Notes under the pieces: generated by a model
What the model saw: only the letters and a program-made list of their open reading frames with translations
The model's database searches: none
What the model was told of the DNA's origin: nothing
Shown here: positions 54,376-64,000 of the stretch, piece after piece
How positions within the stretch are numbered: the stretch's first letter is position 1
Layout: the number at the start of each line of letters is the position of its first letter
Program-made: the position numbers and the translations under genes
Origin: Spirogloea muscicola
Taxonomy: Eukaryota; Streptophyta; Zygnematophyceae; Spirogloeales; Spirogloeaceae
Length of the DNA stretch: 64,000 bases
Assembly (NCBI GenBank): GCA_009602725.1
Contig: WELB01000079.1
Coordinates: 92,422 to 156,421, forward strand
Direction: 5' to 3'

Positions 54376-54662
54376 GCTCCTGCAAAAATTCAACAGGGCT
54401 GCCTTTGCACAGACTCTTATAGACATCAGAGGCAGCCTGCCTAAGCAACCACGGCGGGGCTTGCCACCGCTTGAGCGGAGCGACCGACAGTGTCACAGTG
54501 GAGCGCTGGCGCCACGATGACCCCGGAAGGCTTAAACCCCGGGGTTTAAGGGCCTTGCTCTGCCCAGAGCCCGGGGGGCCTCCCACCGCCACCTCGCCTC
54601 CTGGCGGCGGCGGCGCGAGGAGCGGCGGCGGCGGCGGCGCGAGGAGCGGCGCTGGCGGCGGC

Positions 54663-55028
54663 NNNNNNNNNNNNNNNNNNNNNNNNNNNNNNNNNNNNNN
54701 NNNNNNNNNNNNNNNNNNNNNNNNNNNNNNNNNNNNNNNNNNNNNNNNNNNNNNNNNNNNNNNNNNNNNNNNNNNNNNNNNNNNNNNNNNNNNNNNNNNN
54801 NNNNNNNNNNNNNNNNNNNNNNNNNNNNNNNNNNNNNNNNNNNNNNNNNNNNNNNNNNNNNNNNNNNNNNNNNNNNNNNNNNNNNNNNNNNNNNNNNNNN
54901 NNNNNNNNNNNNNNNNNNNNNNNNNNNNNNNNNNNNNNNNNNNNNNNNNNNNNNNNNNNNNNNNNNNNNNNNNNNNNNNNNNNNNNNNNNNNNNNNNNNN
55001 NNNNNNNNNNNNNNNNNNNNNNNNNNNN
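54663..55028. other. Assembly gap (366 N)
   Basis: Flanked on the left by a (GGC)n-rich stretch (54600-54662) and on the right by an A homopolymer (55029-55048). Confidence 0.98.
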
Positions 55029-55182
55029 AAAAAAAAAAAAAAAAAAAAGGCCGGTCGCCGGCCCGAGCCGCTTCGCGAGGAAGGCGGAGGCCTCCCTGCC
55101 GCTGCCGCCGCCTCTGACGGCGCCCGCTGAGGCAGCCGGCAGGCGGGATGGCGGCGGCGGCGGCGGCGGCAGTGTCGCAGGC

Positions 55183-58100
55183 ATGGCGAGCTACTCCGAC
55201 GCGGCCAGAGTTAGGGCGGCGGCTCCACTGCCGGCCGCGCAGGCCGTTGCAGCAGGGGCAATGAGCGAGCGTGAGGAGATCCATCTGGAGAACCAGGCGG
55301 CCGTCGCGGCCATGTCGCCGGAGGAGATCGCGGACGCGCGGGCCGAGCTGCTGGCCAGGCTCCCCGCGCCTGCGCTGGCGATGATCCGCCGCCGGGCGGC
55401 CGCCGCTGGCAGGGGCTCTGAGGGGCCCCCGCCGCCGACTGCCATTCCTGGAGACGGCGTCAGCGCAAAGCCGGGCCAGAGGCCTTCAGTCGAGCGGGCA
55501 GAGTTCAAGTCGCCGACGTACGATCTGGGGACCAAAAACCAGGCAGCGCCAGAGGAGGAGGCTGTCGTGGAGGAGGCGATGGAGGAGGACGACGACGGCG
55601 GCGCAGCTCAGTGGGTCGGCCGTGTGGAGCGCGTGCGGCGGCTGCGGTTCTCGCTGGCCGGGGAGCCCATGGCCGCCCAGGCGGCTGCCGAGGTGGAGCA
55701 GGCGCTCGGCCTCGGCGCGCTGCCGCCCCCGCTTCCAGGCCAGTGCTCTGCGGCGGCAGCCGACGACAGCATGAATTTAGGATTCAGGGTTTCAGGGGAC
55801 TAGGATTTGGGTTAGGGTTTAAGGGTTGTAGTTAGGCACTCTCCTGCGCTCCGTCCTCGAGCGCCCATGTGAGGCTTGCCGTTGCAAAGGCAGCACGACG
55901 ACTTTCCGCGGGCTGAATGCTGCTAACCATGTCCTTCACCTGCTGGCTCCGCGGTGCAGATGGCAGCGATCCCGCCGCCGCCGTCAGCGAGCGGCTCGCT
56001 GTAGAGCGAGACCTGCTGCGCGCCGAGGGCGACCCTGCCCGTGGTGGCTACTCGCTTAAAGAGGCAACCATCCTCAGCCGAAGCTCGGTGAGCATCCATT
56101 GGTCAACACTCTGCCCTTTCATGGCTCCCGGCAAGCATACAAGCATGCGCTCTTCTTCTGTCTCCACCATTTGTGCGCTAGAATGCTGGCGGTTCATAAT
56201 GCTGGCGGTCTATGCTTCAAAGTCAACGGCTTAGGAGCTCTTATAAGGTTGAGGGCTTAGCAGCTCTATCAAGGTTGCAGCGACGAGAGTTGAATTTATG
56301 CAGGAGCTTGCCCTCTCTGCTTTCCTGGTCAAGTAGTGCTTTCCTGGTTAAGTAGTGTTGTGAATGCTCAACCTCACTCTTTTCTTTTTCATGAATGGAA
56401 GCAGGACTGGAGGTAGAGCTGCGTGTCCAGCTTGCTGACAGTTACTCTCTCAACTGCATCTAACCAGGTGGCGGGCCAAAGGGCTGCCGGTCTGAAGCTC
56501 ATTACCGCCGTCCTGTCAAGGGCCACCACCGGCTTGACGCAGGGAGGGCCGGCAGAGGGCCTGCCATTGCCTGGAGGACCGGCTGGGGATTGTGGTGCTT
56601 CCGCGCCTTCTGAGGCTGCTGCAAGTTCAGCGGACTGGCCGGCCATTTGGGCATACACAACGGGGCCGCAACTCCAGCTAACTCTCATCCTTCGGTAAGC
56701 TGCTGCAGCTTACCAGAAATTTGTATTCGATAATGCAATCATTTGCAGGATAGTCGAGGTACTGGCGGTTTTGGTCATACGGTGGTCACACTTGTGCAAC
56801 CATTGTCCGACCAGAGGAGTAGCCTGAGCCCTTGTGTTTAGGGACATCTGCTGTAATCTTCTGTAGTACTTTTCAAGCTTGACTTGCTTAGCTTTCTGTA
56901 TCCACTTGCAGCCTGGCATAAGAGGCAGTGCCCACTCTGCCCACCTTAGATAACATCGTCCAATGCGCGGTAATTTCTACGGAGCACAGGGCTGCAAGTG
57001 TTCACATGACATCTGCAGCTCGTGGACAGGATGGCGCTGGATGACAACAGCGCGACAGTCCAGCTGGGGGCTGTGCACGCACTGCACGCGCTACTCTGCT
57101 GTGCTGCCAACGAGGCATACTTTGACAAGCTCGAGGTTTGCAGCTCTTGCCCCGAGCTCCTCCTCCGCACATTTCGCGCTACAACCAAAATGCCACAACT
57201 AGCTTGAATTATACCTCAGCTACACCTCAACTTTGTACCTTCTGCTAGACCTCAGGTCTTAGCAGCCTGACTTCTTCATGTCCAGGGTTGCTGCATAAAA
57301 TTGTCTTGCTTGTCATCCTTCTGCTGCTGACCGCTGTGGTTCATTGACTGTTATTTCCGGTCCCCTCCGCAGTGCCAGTGGAGAGGAGAGGAGGTCGTGG
57401 CCACGTGCCCAATCTTTCGCCGCAGGAAAGCCTCAGCACGCGAGTACAGCGGTGGAGCGAGGTGGAAGGACAATGTGAAGCCGGAGGATTTTGCGCCTGC
57501 TCTTGGCGCGGCAGCTGAGATTGAGGTGGAGGCCACGAAGGGCGTCGTGGGTGCCACAGAAGCGGGGAGGACGGTTGCGAGCGACGCGGACGTCGCAAGC
57601 CGGGACGTGGTAGCCGGCCTCATCCGCATGGGGGTGCTGCCCCGGATCCGGTACCTCCTGGAGGTCTCACCTCCCCTGCTCCACTATCAATGCTCCGCCA
57701 CCATACCTTGCCATGTTGCTCCTGTTAGTGATGTATGTAGCTATGTGGCTGCCAACAAACTAATGAAGCTCTGAGCTTGACTCTGACCTCCACACAAATT
57801 CTGCCTCTGGAACATTGTGCTGTGAGTGTGTTCAGGTCGTTCAGCTGCCGGCAGCAGACCAGCCCTTCATTGAGATACTGGTTGCCATTGCCCGGCACTC
57901 AGAGGCGGCAGCTGCAGCCGTGCTCGACTGCCCGCACCTGATCAATGCTCTGCAGGCGCGCTTCCTGAGAGCCAGCATCAACACAAGTGCGACCGCCATC
58001 ACCATCAAGCTGCTCAAGGTGTCTCTCATTTCCATGGTCTCTGTCCATGGCAGTCCTGCCACATGCATGCGCGAACACTGTTAATCTCCATCTCGTGGGC

Positions 58101-60932
58101 AATCTGCATAGACCATCCTAATGGTAGTAATTGACACTGTCATCCTTGTCCTCCCTTGGCTTAGGTACTGTGTCAGGCCAGTGCGGCCTGCGCAGCGCAG
58201 CTGGCCACCTCTGGGCTCCTCCACCTCGCCGTCTGCCATCTCCTGCGACAGTCCCCGCTGGCGCAGGCGCCTGGTGTCCGTGGCCGCGCTGCGGCGCTGG
58301 CACCCAGTCCAGCGCAGCAGCCCAGTGTCGCAGTCGAAGGCCTCCGCTTGTGGCGCGTGTGCCTGCAGTACCGCTTCGGCCGTGCCGACCTGTCGGATCT
58401 CTACCCGCAGCTCTGCCTCTGGGCCACAGCTTCGGACGCCGGACCGCCAACGTCAGCGCTAGCTCGGGAGGCCTACTTGGCGCTCGAGGCGCTGAGCCCC
58501 GCCCTTCCCAGGCTCCGCCGCCTCCCGCAGGGCAGGGTGGACCCTTCGTCAGGTGTTGCAGGCGGCCACTTCAGTTGGCAGATGGCGCTGGCCCTTGTGG
58601 ACAGCGCGCTCGACTGGCTGGTGCCCAATGCGGTCACGGCGGCAGCCGGCGGCGGCGTGGACGGCCTGGCAGCCATGGCGGTCGTGGTGCACTTTTTGGC
58701 CACCGTGTGCGCGCTCGGCTTGCCCGAAGGAGCGCCGCAGGACGAAGGTCTGGGGACCGACGAAGCAGGCCGTCATGGAAACGGCGGAGCCTGGCTGCCG
58801 CCCTTCCTGGGCGAGGTCCGCGAGCGCCTCGCCGCCAGCGGCCTGCTGGACGGCGCCCCGCTTCAGACGCTCCTCGCCGCGTCTGCACAGAGCGGTGACA
58901 ACGAGCTGGCTCTGGCGGCCACCAGCTGCTTGCATGGCGTTCACCGGCTGGCGGTGGCCCTGCCGCTGCCGCAGGGGCACGCCGACCTCTCTGAGCGGCT
59001 ACTGAGAGCCTTCGGGTCGGCTCTGCTGGAGAACCGTGCGCCCCTGTCGGCGTGCACGGTGGGCGGCCGTGGTGGGCCAGCGCCGGGCCCCGGCGTGGGC
59101 TGGGGTCGGCGGCAGAGTGGCGATCCCCAGTACTGGTCTCTGCCGACCGCCGTCCTGCAGGCCAAGGCCCGCGTCGCCGCCGATCTGATGGAGACGACGG
59201 GTCAGCAGTCGGAGCCTGAGCTGGCAACAGGTCGCAGCTTGAGCTACTGTGATGCGCCAGACGGGCGGGGCAACGAGGACGGAGGTGCCGTGCGGCACTT
59301 TCGCTTCAAGGTCGGGCTCGCAGTCGCAGGCCTGGCGGGGCCGGGCGACAGCGCGCTGCTTGCGAGGGTGCTGCTGTCGGCTGTTCTGGACGAGCGAGCA
59401 CTCGGCGATCTGCTGGAGCAGCTTGCGTCGCACATGTCGCTGGATGGCGCCGGTGGCGAGACTTCGGCGCTCGCTGCCCTGCCGGCCCGCATCAGGAGGC
59501 TTCTGCTCCCGCACTACGTCACGGAGTGGTTGTCAGTCAAGGAGCGGCCGCAGCGTGCCGCCGTTACGGAAGCCGGGGATGTGCAGCCCGGCGGCCTGGC
59601 ACCAGTCCCCGAGGCGGAGGACGAGCACGGTGCTGAGGCAGAGGCGGCTCCAGGGCGGCTGGCGGAGGCGTGGGTGGGCCAGCGGCTGCCGCTCCCAGAG
59701 CACTGGCTTCTGAGCGCCCTCGCCGCCCCTCGCGGAGCCGACGGCGGCGCATCGGCCGCGGACGTGGTTGAAGCTGGGCTGGTCCTCGCGCTCTGCACTC
59801 TGGAAGCTGGCTGGCCAGAAGGCTCGCCGGTGTTCTCGGTGCCGCAGGTCCTGCACGGCCTCTCGCAGGCGTTTGTGGCGAGCGATGGCGTCATCGCAGG
59901 CGGGCTCGCGCACAGCGCGGTGCTCGCCTTGCAGGACTGGTGCGGCCGGCATTCGCTCACTGGCGTCTGCTTCGGTCCCTCCTACGCCACAATGGCGGAG
60001 CAGCTGGCGAACCACTTCTCGGACACTTCATACGGGGATCGATTGTATGGTCGTCAGGTGGCAGTGCTGCTGGCTCCGCCGGTGGCGTGCGCGGAGGTGC
60101 GCTCGGCGACCTGGCAGGCGCTGGCCAACTCGGGGAGCCTCGCCCTGCTCCCAGACCTCGCCGACTGCTTCTTCGCACCTGACAGCTATCTGTCTCTACC
60201 TCAGGTGCGATTCGACAAGCGCTAATAATGCAAGATCCTAAACCCATATAGTAAAAATCTGGAACCCTGACCTATGACTATGAGAGGTGTGCAATCCGTA
60301 CATCTTCCATAGTGGTTCTCGATTTCGGTACATTTTTCATCAAATGCATCTGCTCAAGCCTTGGACACATGAAAGCAGAAACAATTTGTCAATCTTATTC
60401 AGACTATGGCTCTTGCAAATGGCAGGAAAGTGCTGCAATGCTCGACCTGTACGTGTCTGCATTCACGTCAGGAGCGTGGAAAAGAGCCCGCAGCAATGCA
60501 CCCTCGATGACTCATACTCTGGCACTCCACTATACTTGCATCTTCCTTTTCCAAGACTGGCCAAGTATCAGCTCGGAGGACGCGGCCAAGAGGGTCACTG
60601 TCATCAGCAGACTCTTGAGAGCCACTGCATCTCAGGTCCTCTGGCCCTTCTCTTTCCCTGCATGCATGCTGCTACTACAATCTGCTATAGCCAGGACGCC
60701 AGGTAAAAGAGTTGCATCTCTATAGCATCAGCTGCTCTTAAATGTCGCTTTTAAATGTTGAGTGCAGAACGCTGTTCTTCAGCTCGTCAGCTACAACCCC
60801 CCACATGGGCAACTGCAATTGCTGCCAAACATCGAGCGCATCCGCCTCCTGGACAATGCGTGCATCAGTTCACCCGACATTGCATCCAACTTGGCAAAGC
60901 TGAGGCTCTCACTTGAGTCCTCAGGCTCCTGA
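55183..60932 (+). CDS. RPAP1: RNA polymerase II-associated protein 1 (RPAP1/MINIYO)
   Basis: Nine exons: 55183 to about 55788 (end uncertain), 55960-56087, 56468-56694, 57030-57135, 57373-57663, 57836-58018, 58165-60204, 60426-60635, 60768-60932; about 1,310 residues, in the size range of plant MINIYO. The N-terminal domain has REEIHLENQAAVAAMSPEEI then ADARAELLARL; the RPAP1 C-domain region has VRRLRFSLAGEPM, RDLLRAEGDP..GGYSLKEA and DVVAGLIRMGVLPRIRYLLE. The exon 7 part includes GLRLWRVCLQYRFG. A long alpha-helical region follows, ending with LLPNIERIRLLDN. The family helps assembly and nuclear import of Pol II; in Arabidopsis IYO triggers differentiation. An ATG at 55261 (MSEREEIH) is an alternative start. 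No donor in exon 1 gives the phase exon 2 needs, so that junction or the sequence there is in doubt. Confidence 0.9.
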
Positions 60933-61525
60933 GCAGCTGAGCTTGAGGATCGTTGCTGCCGTTCATGTCTGCCTGACTGGTGGCTTGCAGCCTATTTTGG
61001 CTGAGGAGCTCAACAAACCTTGTCTAGCTGAGAGCATGGCTTGCTTCTAGACTCCTGCAATCATGTGGCATGTTGCGTCTTGCGTGTGTTACTTGCACTG
61101 GTCAGTCAAGTCTTGATCAGGCAACTACAACAGGGCATGCAACGGTCTTGCAAACACCGTGGTTGTGTATATACAGTACAATCTGGTCAAATAATAGCTA
61201 GTTGACTTGGTTGTAAGGGCAAGTTTGTGACAAGCCAAAGTAACCCAATGTGACCTGCTCAACCATGGCCGAATGTGGGCCAAGGATTTGAGGGGTTGTG
61301 CCGAATGTCGGCAACAAGTCAGCACTTGCCCAGAAAAGGTATGGGTGAGCTTCTTGCCAACCACAGTACCAAATTATGCTACATAATTGTGACTGACAAA
61401 GCTGGGGTCTGTACCTGTAAAGGGTGAGGCCATAAGCTCATTGGCTCAAACTACAGTCTATAGAAAAATTCTTTTTTCAGGGAACATGTTTACTCCCAAA
61501 CTTGGATCTTTGCCAGCCAAATTGA
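60933..61525. other. Convergent intergenic region, nothing recognised
   Basis: Between the RPAP1 stop and the ABC transporter stop on the other strand; probably two 3' UTRs. No repeat family members seen. Confidence 0.5.
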
Positions 61526-63965
61526 TCATTGCGGGACTGCAACCTGAGCCCTGCTGTAGAGGGAGGCGTAGCGGGAGTTGGCTGTTGCGAGTAAGGAAGC
61601 ATGGTCACCCTCCTCCACAATCGTCCCCCCCTCCAGCACTAGGATCCTGTCTGCCCTTTGAATAGTGCCCAGTCGGTGAGCAATGACCAAGACCTGGCGC
61701 AACATGTACACAAACTCTAGCATGGTGATTGGGCAGTCAGCATACAGCAGAGTGCACATACTTATTTTGATGACATACCTAGCAGCCACGAATGAACAGT
61801 AAGGGTAAGCACATTGAAGGGAAACAACCAGATTTGTCAAGTCAAGCCAGCGCTTACAGTTCTTGTGCTCATAAGCCTCTCAAGAGCTTCCTGGACAAGG
61901 CCTTCTGACTCATTATCCAGAGCAGACGTAGCTTCGTCCAATATAAGTATCGAGGGCTCATGGTAGATGGCTCTTGCAATTGCTAACCTGGAGTATGGAA
62001 GCGTGCGACATGGGTCAGAAGAGAATCGTTCAGCGAAGCTTCTGTAAGCAAGATATTCTGGGTACGCCCGAAGTTCCGCATTGAAAACGAATAGTATGCT
62101 GTCTAGTCACAATATTTATGTCAACCCCTTGACTCCGCGACACTGCATGCCACATCTTGGCCAACTTAAGCACTGACCTCTGTCTTTGTCCTCCGGAAAG
62201 TGACGTAGCTCTATCTCCTAGATGCGTATCATAACCTTGAGGCAACCGAGCAATGAAGCTGTGCGCATTGGCTAGCCGCGCACAGGTCTCAATTCTTGAA
62301 GGATCCACATGTTCTGGGAGGACACCATATGCAATGTTTGCAGAAACTGAACCCGTGAATAGTACCTATATAACAGGCAGGGTTAATAGCTTGACTTGCT
62401 CTGAGTATTATAGCACAATATAGGATATCTTAGATCGGTGTCAGCCACACTTTAGTTATCATACTTAAGCCAGTGACATACTTAAGCCAGTGAAGCTGAG
62501 CATATGACACTGGGCATGCCTAAAGACTCACTGTATCCTGAGTCACAATGCCCACAGCCTGCCGAAGGCTCTTCAGAGTAACGTCCCTTAGGTTATGGCC
62601 ATCGACAGAAATACTCCCTGTAATCAGTACAGAGACACAGTCCTATAGTGCTCAGCAACTCTGCACACTCTCAACAGCAAGTGCTTTTGTCCAGTGACAA
62701 ACAGGCAAGCTTCTTGGTGTACGCAGTCAGCTTGGCTATTGTCAGCAACTCATATAGTGGGCAGGATGAACCCTTTGAACAAGGGTTCACGCCCTCCTCT
62801 AACTCAAGGCAGGCGTGAGGGACCTGATTGAGTGATGCCACCCGGTGTCTGATGTCAGAGTGACTTATTAAGACAAATCGATCAACGATGAAGTGCTCAC
62901 CTAGTACAGGATCGTAAAGACGGAGTGCAAGCTTGACCAGCGTTGTTTTGCCTCCACCAGAAGGCCCCACAATGGCGACGGTTTCCCCGGACTTGACTTT
63001 CAAAGTCAATGCAGATAATATCCACGGTTGTCCTATTTCATAGGCGAAATTGACATTCTCAAAGGTAATGTCTCCTTGCACTGATCTCAGCACTGTGGCC
63101 CCATCCTTCTCCACCACCTGACATTAACAAGAATGCAACATGGAAGTGACTGGAGCAGTCTTCGCAATGCCTTGTCTAGCCAAACTTGCATAGCATGTAT
63201 GTCCAGAATCAAGTTGTTGTTCTAAAGAGCGCACCATAATGTCCTGGGATGACTGGTGACACTTCGAAGGACTTACTCAACAAAACAAGGTGTACACATA
63301 CAACCAATGCCAATCCTTCTGGAGAGCACAGTCAGGAGCTGTAGGATGATGTATGACCTTTGGAGCCAGGGTCGCAAGCGCAAGCAGTCGCTCAATTGCA
63401 GGTTCCCCTTGCTTGATCTCATTGTACGCGCTCCCAACTGACTGCACTTAGCTATCCCACAAGTACACGAGAACAAATCAGGGCTTCGCAGAACTCCCGA
63501 GGAAAACACAACACAAACAATTGTAGGCTGTATTGACTGTATACAGCCTGATTGTTTTGTATTGGCCTGTAAAGGGTGCCACGACAAGCTTGCTTTCCTC
63601 CAACTTTACACTAACAACAATGTTGGCAAGTACGAAGATCTAGATGTTCTAAGTTCAAGGAAAGTGACAGGGTGCAACTGAGGCGATGTTGACACCTGTA
63701 TGGGATCAATGAGGAAGATGAGGGACGTGAGGAACGAAACCATGCCCTGCCCGGTGAACGTGCCCCTGGAGATGGCCCAGGTCCCCACTAAGAAGAGCGC
63801 CAACACGGTGAGCGCATAGACGCCAGTGATGACCTCCGGGATGAAGGCCTTCATCTTCCGCTTACGCAGTCTGGCAACACAGTCTGTGGCTGCGAGCGCC
63901 TCAAACCGGCGCTCCTCGAACTCCTCTGCTGCGTGGGCCTTGACAACAAGCGCCGCACCCAATAC
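61526..63965 (-). CDS. ABCB half-transporter, ABCB29-like (3' part; continues beyond the window)
   Basis: Visible exons on the minus strand: 63696-63965, 63358-63441, 62901-63117, 62532-62617, 62178-62365, 61858-61987, 61526-61693, all in phase. The first contains the last membrane segments ([35 protein letters not shown]). The nucleotide-binding domain has Walker [16 protein letters not shown]-loop [12 protein letters not shown], signature LSGGQRQR, Walker [13 protein letters not shown] and switch His [13 protein letters not shown]. The link [16 protein letters not shown] and the order of blocks resemble Arabidopsis ABCB29 (ATH12), a plastid-predicted half-transporter; localisation cannot be checked because the N-terminus lies outside. 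ATP hydrolysis drives export of an unknown substrate, presumably as a dimer. Confidence 0.9.
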
Positions 63966-64000
63966 CTGAAGAAAGGACGGTGGGCTTGAAGTATGGGCGA

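Overview
The window is nuclear DNA of a green-lineage eukaryote: GC-rich, with many short GT-AG introns, no operons and no bacterial signals. Several genes point to a streptophyte, probably an early-diverging alga: a GAUT-type pectin glycosyltransferase whose N-terminus resembles the land-plant GAUT13/14 group, a cycloartenol-type sterol C24-methyltransferase (SMT1), plant-type non-phosphorylating GAPDH (GAPN/ALDH11), a protein with two WRC zinc fingers, and an ABCB29-like half transporter. I compared against remembered plant family sequences only, so the species is not identified.

Layout. 1-8.3 kb is a dense graveyard of 5'-truncated LINE copies around one larger LINE (3640-6110, minus) that keeps reverse transcriptase, a CCHC finger and a restriction-like endonuclease. 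Host genes follow: Gfo/Idh/MocA oxidoreductase (8.5-9.7 kb, +), GAUT (11.2-13.8, +), SMT1 (14.9-17.8, +), CDC20 (18.9-21.1, +), WRC protein (22.6-24.9, -, runs into an assembly gap), LINE tails (25.9-27.1), GAPN (28.0-31.7, -), a signal-anchor exon cut at an N (32.0, +), DBP10/DDX54-type DEAD-box helicase (32.7-38.2, -), TFIIE-alpha (38.8-42.2, +, divergent from the helicase), delta-COP (43.4-47.0, +), A1-family aspartic protease (48.3-52.6, +), LINE tails (53.2-54.4), RPAP1/MINIYO (55.2-60.9, +) and the 3' half of an ABC transporter (61.5-64, -). For GAUT, SMT1, CDC20, GAPN, TFIIE-alpha, delta-COP and the protease, exon phases close from start to stop codon. The helicase model closes except at its 5' end; RPAP1 has one unresolved junction; the transporter is closed over its visible exons.

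The genes are housekeeping functions (wall polysaccharide and sterol synthesis, cell cycle, NADPH supply, ribosome biogenesis, Pol II transcription, vesicle traffic) with no functional clustering. The striking layer is the repeats. More than 20 copies of LINE 3' ends finish the reading frame with an LTRGY-like motif, then a short 3' UTR carrying a small hairpin whose stem is kept while loop and flanks vary. They are nested into one another, crowd promoters and introns, and spare exons. A second layer is three 141-bp MITEs with TAA-type target duplications, all within about 500 bp upstream of start codons.
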